NCBI GenBank assembly: GCA_037039925.1
Contig: JAXRKP010000012.1
Coordinates: 444,050 to 508,049 of the forward strand
Length of the DNA: 64,000 nt
DNA from: Doris montereyensis
Taxonomy: Eukaryota > Mollusca > Gastropoda > Nudibranchia > Dorididae
Direction of reading: 5' to 3'
Positions 1 to 13,342 of the stretch are shown one piece after another (position 1 is the stretch's first letter; every line of letters begins with the position of its first letter). Below the pieces are notes generated by a model. It had not been told where the DNA came from. It did no database searches and was given only the letters and a program-made list of their open reading frames with translations. The position numbers and the translations under genes are program-made.

Positions 1-3000
1 GACTGTGAGATTATTGTGAGTACAAATGTATTTTTTAGACTGTGAGATTATTGTGAGTACAAATGTATTTAATAGACTGTGAGATTATTGTGAGTACAAA
101 TGTATTTAATAGACTGTGAGATTATTGTGAGTGATAGACTGTGAGATTATTGTTAGTAGAAATGTATTTGATAAACTGTGTGATTATTGTGTGTAGAAAT
201 GTATTTACTACACTATGTAAGATTATTGTGTGTACAAATGTATTTGATAGACTGTGTCAGATTATTGTGTGTAGAAATGTATTTGATAAACTGTGTGAGA
301 TTATTGTAGGTAGAAATGTATTTGATAGACTGTGTAAGATTAGTGTAGGTAGAAATGTATTTGATAGACTGTGTAAGATTAGTGTAGGTAGAAATGTATT
401 TGATAAACTGTGTAAGGTTATTGTGTGTAGAAATGTATTTGATAGACTGTGTAAGATTATTGTAGGTAGAAATGTATTTGATAGACTGTGTAAGATTAGT
501 GTAGGTAGAAATGTATTTGATAGACTGTGTAAGATTATTGTGTGTAGAAATGTATTTGATAAACTGTGTGAGATTATTGTGTGTAGAAATGTATTTGATA
601 GACTGTGTAAGATTAGTGTGTGTAGAAATGTATTTGATAGACTGTGTAAGATTATTGTGAGTAGAAATGTATTTGATAGACTGTGTAAGATTATTGTGTG
701 TAGAAATGTATTTGATAAACTGTGTGAGATTATTGTGTGTAGAAATGTATTTGATAAACTGTGTGAGATTATTGTGTGTAGAAATGTATTTGATAAACTG
801 TGTGAGATTATTGTGTGTAGAAATGTATTTGATAAACTGTGTGAGATTATTGTGTGTAGAAATGTATTTGATAAACTGTGTGAGATTATTGTGTGTAGAA
901 ATGTATTTGATAGAAAGTGTAAGATTATTGTGTGTAGAAATGTATTTAATAGACTGTGTAAGATTATTGTAGGTAGAAATGTATTTGATAGAAAGTGTAA
1001 GATTATTGTGTGTAGAAATATATGTGATAGACTGTGTCAGATTATTGTGTGTAGATATGTAATTGATAAACTGTGTCAGATTATTGTGTGTAGAAATGTA
1101 TTTGATAGACTGTGTGATTATTGTGAGTAGAAATGTATTTGATAAACTGTGTCAGATTATTGTGTGTCGAGATGTATTTGATAAACTGTGTAAGATTAAT
1201 GTAGGTAGAAATGTATTTGATAGACTGTGTAAGATTATTGTGTGTAGAAATGTATTTGATAAACTGTATAAGATTATTGTAGGTAGAAATGTATTTGATA
1301 GACAGTGTAAGATTATTGTGTGTAGAAATGTATTTGATAAACTGTATAAGATTATTGTGAGTAGAAATGTATTTGATAGACTGTGAGATTATTGTGAGTA
1401 GAAATGTATTTGATAGACTGTGTGAGATTATTGGTTGGTAGAAATGTATTTGATAGACTGTGTAAGATTATTGTGTGTAGAAATGTATTTGATAGACTGT
1501 GAGATTATTGTGTGTAGAAATGTATTTGATAGACTGTGAGATTATTGTGTGTAGAAATGTATTTGATAGACTGTGTAAGATTATTGTGAGTAGAAATGTG
1601 TTTGCTAGACTGTGTAAGATTATTGTGTGTAGAAATGTATTTGATAGACTGTGAGATTATTGTGTGTAGAAATGTATTTGATAGACTGTGAGATTATTGT
1701 GTGTAGAAATGTATTTGATAGACTGTGTAAGATTATTGTGAGTAGAAATGTATTTGATAGACTGTGGAAAACTCTGGAAGGTAGAAATGTATTTGATAGA
1801 CTGTGGAAAACTCTTGAAGGTAGAAATATATTTGATAGACTGTGTAAGATTAATGTAGGTAGAAATGTATTTGATAGACTGTGTAAGATTATTGTAGGTA
1901 GAAATGTATTTGATAGACTGTGTGAGATTATTGTAGGTAGAAATGTATTTGATAGACAGTGTGAGATTATTGTGTGGAGAAATGTATTTTATAAACTGTG
2001 TAAGATTATTGTGTGTAGAAATGTATTTGATAGACTGTGTAAGATTATTGTGAGTAGAAATGTATTTGATAGACTGTGAGATTATTGTGAGTAGAAATGT
2101 AATTGATAGACTGTGTAAGATTATTGTGTGTAGAAATGTATTTGATAAACTGTGTGAGATTATTGTGTGTAGAAATGTATTTGATAGACTGTGTAAGATT
2201 AGTGTGTGTAGAAATGTATTTGATAGACTGTGTAAGATTAGTGTAGGTAGAAATGTATTTGATAGACTGTGTAAAATTATTGTGTGTAGAAATGTATTTG
2301 ATAAACTGTGTGAGATTATTGTGTGTAGAAATGTATTTGATAAACTGTGTGAGATTATTGTGTGTAGAAATGTATTTGATAAACTGTGTGAGATTATTGT
2401 GTGTAGAAATGTATTTGATAAACTGTGTGAGATTATTGTGTGTAGAAATGTATTTGATAAACTGTGTGAGATTATTGTGTGTAGAAATGCATTTGATAGA
2501 AAGTGTAAGATTATTGTGTGTAGAAATGTATTTAATAGACTGTGTAAGATTATTGTAGGTAGAAATGTATTTGATAGAAAGTGTAAGATTATTGTGTGTA
2601 GAAATATATGTGATAGACTGTGTCAGATTATTGTGTGTAGAAATGTAATTGATAAACTGTGTCAGATTATTGTGTGTAGAGATGTATTTGATAAACTGTG
2701 TAAGATTATTGTAGGTAGAAATGTATTTGATAGACTGTGTAAGATTATTGTGTGTAGAAATGTATTTGATAAACTGTATAAGATTATTGTAGGTAGAAAT
2801 GTATTTGATAGACTGTGTAAGATTATTGTGTGTAGAAATGTATTTGATAAACTGTATAAGATTATTGTGAGTAGAAATGTATTTGATAAACTGTGAGATT
2901 ATTGTGAGTAGAAATGTATTTGATAGACTGTGTGAGATTATTGGTTGGTAGAAATGTATTTGATAGACTGTGTAAGATTATTGTGTGTACAAATGTATTT

Positions 3001-6000
3001 GATAGACTGTGAGATTATTGTCTGTAGAAATGTATTTGATAGACTGTGAGATTATTGTGTGTAGAAATGTATTTGATAGACTGTGTAAGATTATTGTGAG
3101 TAGAAATGTATTTGATAGACTGTGGAAAACTCTTGAAGGTAGAAATGTATTTGATAGACTGTGGAAAACTCTTGAAGGTAGAAATATATTTGATAGACTG
3201 TGTAAGATTAATGTAGGTAGAAATGTATTTGATAGACTGTGTAAGATTATTGTAGGTAGAAATGTATTTGATTGACTGTGTGAGATTATTGTAGGTAGAA
3301 ATGTATTTGATAGACAGTGTGAGATTATTGTGTGGAGAAATGTATTTTATAAACTGTGTAAGATTATTGTGTGTAGAAATGTATTTGAAATGTAGAAATG
3401 TATTTGATAGACTGTAAGATTATTGTGTGTAGAAATGTATTGGATAGACTGTGTAAGATTATTGTAGTGTAGAAATGTATTTGATAGACTGTGTCAGATT
3501 AATGTAGGTAGAAATGTATTTGATAGACTGTGTAAGATTATTGTAGGTAGAAATGTATTTGATAGACTGTGTGAGATTATTGTGTGTAGAAATGTATTTG
3601 ATAGACAGTGTGAGATTATTGTGTGGAGAAATGTATTTTATAAACATGTGTAAGATTATTGTGTGTAGAAATGTATTTGATAAACTGTGTAAGATTATTG
3701 TAGGTAGAAATGTATTTGATAGACTGTGTAAGATTATTGTGTGTAGAAATGTATTTGATAAACTGTATAAGATTATTGTAGGTAGAAATGTATTTGATAG
3801 ACTGTGTGATTATTGTGTGTACAAATGTATTTGATAGAAAGTGTAAGATTATTGTAGGTAGAAAAGTATTTGATAGACTGTGAGATTATTGTAGGTAGAA
3901 ATGTATTTGATAGACTGTGAGATAATTGTGAGTAAAAATGTATTTAATAGCCTGTGAGATTATTGTAGGTAGAAATGTATTTAATAGACTGTCAGATTAT
4001 TGTGAGTAGATTATTGTAAGATTATTGTAGGTAGAAATATCTTTAATAGACTGTAAGATTATTGTAGGTAGAAATGTATTTGATAGACTGTAAGATTATT
4101 GTAGGTAGAAATGTATTTGATAGACTGTAAGATTATTGTAGGTAGAAATGTATTTAATAGACTGTAAGATTATTGTAGGTAGAAATGTATTTAATAGACT
4201 GTAAGATTATTGCAGGTAGAAATGTATTTAATAGACTGTAAGATTATTGTAGGTAGAAATGTATTTGCTAGACTGTAAGATTATTGTGTGTAGAAATGTA
4301 TTTGATAGACTGTGTAAGATTATTGTAGGTAGAAATGTATTTAATAGACTGTAAGATTATTGTAGGTAGAAATGTATTTAATAGACTGTAATATTATTGT
4401 AGGTAGAAATATATTTGCTAGACTGTAATATTATTGTAGGTAGAAATGTATTTAATAGACTGTAAGATTATTGCAGGTAGAAATGTATTTGATAGACTGT
4501 AAGCTTATTGTAGGTAGAAATGTATTTGCTAGACTGTAAGATTATTGTAGGTAGAATGGTATTTGATAAACTGTTTAAGATTATTGTGTGTAGAAATGGA
4601 TTTGATAGACTGTGTAAGATTATTGTGAGTAGAAATGTATTTGATAGACTGTGTAAGATTATTGTAGGTAGAAATGTATTTGATAGACTGTGTGAGATTA
4701 TTGTGAGTAGAAGTGTATTTGATAGACTGTGAGATTATTTTGAGTAGAAATGTATTTGATAGACTGTGTAAGATTATTGTGTGTAGAAATGTATTTGATA
4801 GACTGTGTAAGATTATTGTGAGTAGAAATGTATTTGATAGACTGTGTAAGATTATTGTGAGTAGAAATGTATTTGATAGACTGTGAGATTACTTTGAGTA
4901 GAAATGTATTTGATAGACTGTAAGATTATTTTGAGTAGAAAAGTATTTGATAGACTGTGAGATTATTGTGTGTAGAAATGTATTTGATAAACTGTATAAC
5001 ATTATTGTAGGTAGAAATATATTTTAGACAGTGTGATTATTGTGTGTAGAAATGTATTTGATAGAAAGTGTAAGACTATTGTAGGTAGAAATGTATTTCA
5101 TAGACTGTGAGATTAATTTGAGTAGAAATGTATTTGATAGACTGTGTGATTATTGTGAGTAGAAATGTATTTCATAGACTGTGTGATTATTGTGAGTAGA
5201 AATGTATTTGATAGACTGTAATTATTGTGAGTAGAAATGTATTTGATAGACTGTGTGATTATTGTGAGTAGAAATGTATTTGATAGACTGTGTGATTATT
5301 GTGAGTAGAATTGTATTTGATAGACAGTGTGATTATTGTGAGTAGAAATGTATTTGATAGACTGTGTGATTATTGTGAGTAGAAATGTATTTGATAGACT
5401 GTGAGATTATTGTAGGTAGAAATGTACTTAATAGACTGTGTGAGATTATTGTAGGTAGAAATGTATTTAATAGACTGTTAGATTATTGTAGGTAGAAATG
5501 TATTTGATAGACTGTGAGATTATTGTGAGTAGAAATGTATTTGATAGACTGTGTAAGATTATTGTAGGTAGAAATGTATTTAATAGACTGTGTGATTATT
5601 GTAGGTAGAAATGTATTTGATAGACTGTGTAATTATTGTGAGTAGAAATGTATTTGATAGACTGTGTGAGATTATTGGTTGGTAGAAATGTATTTGATAG
5701 ACTGTGTAAGATTATTGTCGGTAGAAATGTATTTGATAGACTGTGTAAGATTATTGTGAGTAGAAATGTATTTAATAGACTGTGTAAGATTATTGTGTGT
5801 AGAAATGTATTTGATAGACTGTGAGATTATTCTGTGTAGAAATGTATTTGATAGACTGTGTAAGATTATTGTGAGTAGAAATGTATTTGCTAGACTCTGT
5901 AAGATTATTGTGTGTACAAATGTATTTGATAGACTGTGGAAAACTCTTGAAGGTAGAAATGTATTTGATAGACTGTGGAAAAATCTTGAAGGTAGAAATG

Positions 6001-9000
6001 TATTTGATAGACTCTGTAAGATTATTGTGTGGAAATGTATTTGATAGACTGTGTAAGATTATTGTGTGTAGAAATGTATTTGATAGACTGTGTAAGATTA
6101 ATGTAGGTAGAAATGTATTTGATAGACTATGTAAGATTATTGTAGGTAGAAATGTATTTTATAGACTGTGTGAGATTATTGTAGGTAGAAATGTATTTGA
6201 TAGACTGTGTGAGATTATTGTGTGGAGAAATGTATTTTATAAACTGTGTAAGATTATTGTGTGTAGAAATGTATTTGATAGACTGTGTAAGATTCTTGTG
6301 TGTAGAAATGTATTTGATAAACTGTGTAAGATTATTGTGTGTATAAATGTATTTGATAGACTGTGAGATTATTGTGTGTAGAAATGTATTTGATGGACTG
6401 TGTGATTATTGTAGGTATAAATGTATTTGATAGACTGTGAGATAATTGTGAGTAGAAATGTATTTAATAGACTGTGAGATTATTGTAGGTAGAAATGTAT
6501 TTAATAGACTGTGAGATAATTGTGAGTAGAAATGTATTTAATAGCCTGTGACAGTATTGTGATTAGAAATGTATTTAATAGACTGTAAGATTATTGTAGG
6601 TAGAAATGTATTTAATAGACTGTAAGATTATTGTAGGTAGAAATGTATTTGATAGACTGTAAGATTATTGTAGGTAGAAATGTATTTAATAGACTGTAAG
6701 ATTATTGTAGGTAGAAATGTATTTGCTAGACTGTAAGATTATTGTAGGTAGAAATGTATTTAATAGACTGTAAGATTATTGTAGGTAGAAATGTATTTGA
6801 TAGACTGTAAGATTATTGTAGGTAGAAATGTATTTGCTAGACTGTAAGATTATTGTAGGTAGAAATGTATTTGATAGACTGTAAGATTATTTGTAGGTAG
6901 AAATGTATTTAATAGACTGTAAGATTATTGTAGGTAGAAATGTATTTGATAGACAGTAAGATTATTGTAGGTAGAAATGTATTTGCTAGACTGTAAGATT
7001 ATTGTAGGTAGAAATGTATTTGATAGACTGTTTAAGATTATTGTGTGTAGAAATGTATTTGATAGACTGTGTAAGATTATTGTGAGTAGAAATGTATTTG
7101 ATAGACTGTGTAAGATTATTGTGAGTAGAAATGTATTTGATAGACTGTATAAGATTATTTTGAATAGAAATGAATTTGATAGACTGTGAGATTATTTTGA
7201 GTAGAAATGAATTTGATAGACTGTAAGATTATTTTCAGTAGAAATGTATTTGATAGACTGTGAGATTATTGTGTGTAGAAATGTATTTGATAAACTGTAT
7301 AACATTATTGTAGGTAGAAATGTATTTGATAGACTGTGTGATTATTGTAGGTAGAAATGTATTTCATAGACTGTGAGATTAATGTGAGTAGAAATGTATT
7401 TCATAGACTGTGTGATTATTGTGAGTAGAAATGTATTTGATAGACTGTGAGCTTATTGTGAGTAGAAATGTATTTCATAGACTGTGAGATTATTGTGAGT
7501 AGAAATGTATTTCATAGACTGTGTGATTATTGTGAGTAGAAATGTATTTCATAGACTTTGTGATTATTGTGAGTAGAAATGTATTTCAGAAACTGTGAGA
7601 TTATTGTGAGTAGAAATGTATTTCATAGACTGTGTGATTCTTGTGAGTAGAAATGTATTTGATAGACTGTGTGATTATTGTGAGTAGAAATGTATTTAAT
7701 AGACTGTGAGATTATTGTGAGTAGAAATGTATTTAATAGACTGTAAGATTATTGTGAGTAGAAATGTATTTCATAGACTGTGAGATTATTGTGAGTAGAA
7801 ATGTATTTCATAGACTGTAAGATTATTGTGAGTAGAAATGTATTTAATAGAATGTGAGATTATTGTAGGTAGAAATGTATTTGATAGACTGTGTGAGATT
7901 ATTGTGAGTAGAAATGTATTTGATAGACTGTGTGAGATTATTGTGAGTAGAAATGTACTTAATAGACTGTGTGAGATTATTGTAGGTAGAAATGTATTTA
8001 ATAGACTGTTAGATTATTGTAGGTAGAAATGTATTTGATAGACTGTGAGATTATTGTGAGTAGAAATGTATTTGATAGACTGTGTAAGATTATTGTAGGT
8101 AGAAATGTATTTAATAGACTGTGTGATTATTGTAGGTAGAAATGTATTTGATAGACTGTAATTATTGTGAGTAGAAATGTATTTAATAGACTGTGTGATT
8201 ATTGTAGGTAGAAATGTATTTCATAGACTGTAAGATTATTGTGAGTAGAAATGTATTTAATAGACTGTGAGATTATTGTAGGTAGAAATGTATTTAATAG
8301 ACTGTGAGATTATTGTAGGTAGAAATGTATTTCATAGACTGTAAGATTATTGTGAGTAGAAATGTATTTAATAGACTGTGTAAGATTATTGTAGGTAGAA
8401 ATGTATTTAATAGACTGAGATTATTGTGAGTAGAAATGTATTTGCTAGACTGTGTAAGATTATTGTGTGTAGAAATGTATTTGATAGACTGTGAGATTAT
8501 TGTGTGTAGAAATGTATTTGATAGACTGTGAGATTATTGTGTGTAGAAAAGTATTTGCTAGACTGTGTAAGATTATTGTGTGTAGAAATGTATTTGATAG
8601 ACTGTGTGAGATTATTGTGTGTAGAAATGTATTTGATAGACTGTGTAAGATTATTGTGTGTAGAAATGTATTTGATAGACTGTAAGATTATTGTGTGTAG
8701 AAATGTATTTGATACACTGTGTAAGATTATTGTAGGTAGAAATGTATTTGATAGACTGTGTAAGATTATTGTAGGTAGAAGTGTATTTGATAAACTGTGT
8801 GAGATTATTGCGTGTAGAAATGTATTTGATAGACTGTGAAATTATTGCGTGTAGAAATGTATTTGATAGACTGTGTGAGATTATTGGTTGGTAGAAATGT
8901 ATTTGATAGACTGTGTAAGATTATTGTAGGTAGAAATGTATTTGATAGACTGTGTAAGATTATTGTGAGTAGAAATGTATTTGATAGACTGTGTAAGATT

Positions 9001-9866
9001 ATTGTAGGTAGAAATGTATTTGATATACTGTGTAAGATTATTGTGAGTAGAAATGTATTTGATAGACTGTGTAAGATTATTGTGGATAGAAATGTATTTG
9101 ATAGACTGTGTAAGATTAATGTAGGTAGAAATGTATTTGATAGACTGTGTAAGATTAGTGTAGGTAGAAATGTATTTGATAGACTGTGTAAGATTACTGT
9201 GAGTAGAAATGTATTTGATAGACTGTGTAAGATTATTGTGAGTAGAAATGTATTTGATAGACTGTGTATGATTATTGTGGATAGAAATGTATTTGATAGA
9301 CTGTGTAAGATTAATGTAGGTAGAAATGTATTTGATAGACTGTGTAAGATTAGTGTAGGTAGAAATGTATTTGATAGACTGTGTAAGATTATTGTGAGTA
9401 GAAATGTATTTGATAGATTGTGTAAGATTATTGTGAGTAGAAATGTATTTGATAGACTGTGTAAGATTATTGTGAGTAGAAATGTATTTGATAGACTGTG
9501 TAAGATTATTGTGGATAGAAATGTATTTGATAGACTGTGTAAGATTAATGTAGGTAGAAATGTATTTGATAGACTGTGTAAGATTATTGTGTGTAGAAAT
9601 ATATTTGATAGACTGTGTAAGATTAATGTAGGTAGAAATGTATTTGATAGACTGCGTAAGATTATTGTGGATAGAAATGTATTTGATAGACTGCGAGATT
9701 CATATTTTGACAGACTGTGTGAGATATATTGTGTGTAGAAATGTATTTGATAGACTGTGTAAGATTATTGTGTATAGAAATGTATTTGATAGACTGTGTA
9801 AGATTATTGTGTGTAGAAATGTATTTGATAGACTGTGAGATTCATATTTTGATAAACTGTATGAGA
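1..9866. repeat. Large minisatellite array, 39-bp unit with 36/37-bp variants
   Basis: Almost every base here belongs to tandem copies of a unit with the core AGAAATGTATTTGATAGACT followed by a variable GTGTAAGATTATTGTGTGT-like half. The full unit is 39 bp; copies lacking two or three bases after the core (36 or 37 bp) are mixed in. There are about 250 copies. Blocks recur at a larger scale: the variant with GAAATATATG lies at about 1015 and 2601, the TTGGTTGGTA variant at 1431 and 2941, and the GTGGAAAACTC variant at about 1764, 3122 and 5937. The array is cut by the left window edge, so its true length is unknown. Long plus-strand frames occur only because 39 is divisible by three. Confidence 0.97.
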
Positions 9867-9920
9867 TTCTCAAGTGTAAATGCTAGGATCCCGAAATTAT
9901 GTGTATAGCAAACTGAGGTT

Positions 9921-10245
9921 TGGTGCTGTCGATGGCTGAGTGATTAGCCTGCTGGACTGGGGATCATGACGTCCAGGGTTTGAATCCAGGTAAAGCTAGG
10001 CCCAACGTTGTGTTCCTTGGTAACATTTTGACCATTCAACCCAAGTGCAAATAGGTACAAGCACTAGTTTGGGAGTAAAAAACTGTGTTAGACCAGCGTC
10101 CTGTGTGGGAGGTGATTATCCTCACCTGTGCCGCTTTTACGCTATTGAAACTGGGACAAGCTCCAGCTCTATGGGCCATAACGGCCTTGAGGAAACTTTA
10201 ATTAAACTGAGATGTTGCATACCTCCATCCAATCTTGGTTAGTTC
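9921..10245 (+). mobile_element. tRNA-derived SINE, family 1, copy 1
   Basis: The head carries a polymerase III A box (TGGCTGAGTGA, 9933-9943) and B box (GGTTTGAATCC, 9977-9987) in tRNA-like spacing. The body (CCTTGGTAACATT, AGGTGATTATCCTCACCTG, GGGCCATAACGGCCTT) recurs in four other places in this window (22.6, 33.2, 49.2-49.7 and 51.0-51.4 kb), so it is an interspersed family. The missing 3' trailer and the lack of a full cloverleaf argue against a working tRNA gene. Confidence 0.8.
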
Positions 10246-10928
10246 ATGGAACTTCCTGTCAGATGAGACTGAAACTAAACACTGGAAGTTGGTAATTTCA
10301 GTTGAGGCCATTTAATCATGATCAGATAGCTGCCATGTCGAAATTCCCTCAAAGCTGAGGTAAACAGTGTTTTTATAGATAGAAACAGATAACATACATG
10401 AAAGTGAGATCCAACGTTAAATAGCTATAAAATGATTGGCCCATGTTAAAAGAACATCATTGAAATATTCTATATCTCCTTCCTTTAGAGGTAACATGAT
10501 TTCAACTATAGTGCATGACATTGAAATAACCCTTGGGATAAATAAGTGAAAACAGGCTGGAAATTAGTATTTGAATTCTTATTTAATATGTCAGGTAAAC
10601 GTTCATATGGATGATGACATCATTAATACAAAGAAACGATTCAAAAATTATCATAGAAAAGAAACAACCAAAACTAAAACTCTCAGCAGAATGAAAATGA
10701 AAGAAAAGAAAAACATGAAAAAAGCCCGCCCCCAAGCCTCTAAAACATTTCCCCCAAAAAACAACAACCACAATCCCTCTCTCTCCCCCCCTCCAACAAC
10801 AAAAAACAAATCCAACTAAACAACATAAGACACAATAATCAAAACAAAACTGTGACAATGTGTTTCTCCAATAAATCATAGTTGAACCAAGTTAAGCACA
10901 TAACAACACAAACAAATGTTTAGGCCAA

Positions 10929-10975
<47 letters not shown>

Positions 10976-11880
10976 ATGAAAGTTGATGTTGACATAAAAA
11001 CAAGAACATGGCTGCCAAAATGCACATTTTGTCTGTGTGTCATGGTGATGTGTATGAGCAGTTGTATTACACGTATACATATTGTACATTTCAAGAGACG
11101 TAATTTCAAGAGACATCATTTCAATTTCAAAATGTAATAAAAATGAGAACAAAAATGAGACAGCAGATGTTTGAACAAAGATATTTGTAAAAATAATCAA
11201 ATTAGATTCAATTTGTGCACCTACATACACACAGACGCTGCACATGCACAAACACACATACACATATTAATATAACATAATTATATAATATAATTTAAAA
11301 TAGATTTAACAATGGCTGCATGAAACAGTTCATGAAATAAATTTTTTAAATCCTCGGCTTTAGGCCTATCATATCTTGGTCTATACATTTCTAACAAAAT
11401 CAATAAGTGTTGTAAATTCTAACTTTGTATTAATCTGATAGGTTGATGCCCTTTGCAGTTGATAAGATCATAACTCTTTCTTCCATCGTTCAGCTTTTAC
11501 ATTGCAATCTGGTTGGAAAATCAGATCACGAATATGGAAACTAAAACCAGTGAATTCTGACACAAAATGGTCATCCAATTAAAAAGATGATCATCTGAGA
11601 GATAAAAATACACAAAACATTACCAGAACTGTGATTAGTAGAAGGAAGGAGAAATTGTTTTGAAACTGATTGTGAAGGATTGAATTAGTGATTTTAAATT
11701 TGCTTTCCAGATCTATTTTGCCTATGCTAAAAAAAATTCTCACGGAATAAGAATTATAGGTCAATTGTTAGGGTGAAAAACTGTTAAAAAAAGTTTTGTT
11801 AAATGGGATGTTTAAACAATCAGCTTTATACAAGTTTTTATTTCTTTCTTCCTTTTCAACCTTTAGTTCTCAACTTGCTA
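10246..11880. other. AT-rich non-coding stretch with a (AAAT)n microsatellite
   Basis: I see no convincing exon on either strand. The stretch holds a tetranucleotide AAAT run at about 10930-10976, a C-rich patch near 10725-10800 and a CA-rich patch at 11220-11265. The longest frames here are low-complexity products of these runs. Confidence 0.6.
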
Positions 11881-12637
11881 TGTTAAGACTGGAACTGATG
11901 ATTTAGTTAAGATTTATGTTAAGACTGGAACTGATGATTTAGTAAAGATTTATGTTAAGACTGGGACTGATGATTTAGTTAAGATTTATGTTAACACTGG
12001 AACTGATGATTTAGTTAAGATTTATGTTAAGACTGGAACTGATGATTTAGTTAAGATTTATGTTAACACTGGAACTGATGATTTAGTTAAGATTTATGTT
12101 AACACTGGAACTGATGATTTAGTTAAGATTTATGTTAAAACTGGAACTGATGATTTAGTTAAGATTTATGTTAACACTGGAACTGATGATTTAGTTAAGA
12201 TTTATGTTAACACTGGAACTGATGATTTAGTTAAGATTTATGTTAACACTGGAACTGATGATTTAGTTAAGATTTATGTTAACACTGGAACTGATGATTT
12301 AGTTAAGATTTATGTTAACACTGGAACTGATGATTTAGTTAAGATTTATGTTAACACTGGAACTGATGATTTAGTTAAGATTTATGTTAACACTGGAACT
12401 GATGATTTAGTTAAGATTTATGTTAACACTGGAACTGATGATTTAGTTAAGATTTATGTTAACACTGGAACTGATGATTTAGTTAAGATTTATGTTAACA
12501 CTGGAACTGATGATTTAGTTAAGATTTATGTTAAGACTGGAACTGATGATTTAGTTAAGATTTATGTTAACACTGGAACTGATGATTTAGTTAAGATTTA
12601 TGTTAACACTGGAACTGATGATTTAGTTAAGATTTAT
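11881..12637. repeat. 36-bp minisatellite, 21 copies
   Basis: Very homogeneous head-to-tail copies with the core AACTGATGATTTAGTTAAGA followed by TTTATGTTAACACTGG. Copies differ mainly at one C/G position (TTAACACTGG versus TTAAGACTGG), with the G form at both ends. That pattern fits recent expansion from the middle. Confidence 0.97.
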
Positions 12638-12971
12638 CTAACCCACTGTATGGGCATGGGTACACTTTGATTGACATAGTGATGGTAAGTATCATTAAGA
12701 ATGTAACTATAAGCAGTAAATGTAGTACATATGTTTATTTGGCCCATTCACGGAATGGTAAAAATCAAAGTTATTGCATAATAAATATCAATATATGTTC
12801 ATGTTAATGCATAAAATTAGCATTTCTTATTGACACGGTATGGAGAGGTGAAATGACTGTATAAAATATAAAACAGCACAAGGAGACATATTTTTTTGGC
12901 AACATGATAATTAAAGCGATGAAAATGGAAACAAAATGACTTTTTATTCTTTTAATGTCTAAAAAGGACAC
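12638..12971. other. Non-coding spacer
   Basis: AT-rich sequence between two arrays. No exon, RNA gene or mobile element was recognised. Confidence 0.5.
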
Positions 12972-13342
12972 AATTGGCCACTCTACACGTCATTGGCCAC
13001 TCTACACGTCATTGGCCACTCTACACACGTCATTGGCCACTCTACACGTCATTGGCCACTCTACACGTCATTGGCCACTCTACACACGTCATTGGCCACT
13101 CTACACACGTCATTGGCCACTCTACACACGTCATTGGCCACTCTACACGTCATTGGCCACTCTACACGTCATTGGCCACTCTACACACGTCATTGGCCAC
13201 TCTACACGTCATTGGCCACTCGACACGTCATTGGCCACTCTACACACGTCATTGGCCACTCTACACACGTCATTGGCCACTCTACACACGTCATTGGCCA
13301 CTCTACACACGTCATTGGCCACTCTACACGTCATTGGCCACC
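12972..13342. repeat. 19/21-bp minisatellite, about 18 copies
   Basis: Units CATTGGCCACTCTACACGT (19 bp) and the same with an extra AC (21 bp) alternate irregularly. The mixed unit lengths rotate the reading frame, so all three plus frames show HWPLYTRHWPLYT-like peptides. The unit carries ATTGGCCA, an inverted CCAAT-like motif, but nothing nearby suggests promoter use. Confidence 0.95.

Noticed and set aside
141..9738. Long plus-strand frames with CRNVFDRLCKIIV repeats (up to 329 codons)
   Set aside because: They follow the 39-bp DNA period, shift frame at every 37-bp unit, appear in several frames at once and have no start context or flanking coding sequence.
11881..13342. CRISPR-like regular arrays
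   Set aside because: The units are contiguous without unique spacers, and the genome is eukaryotic.
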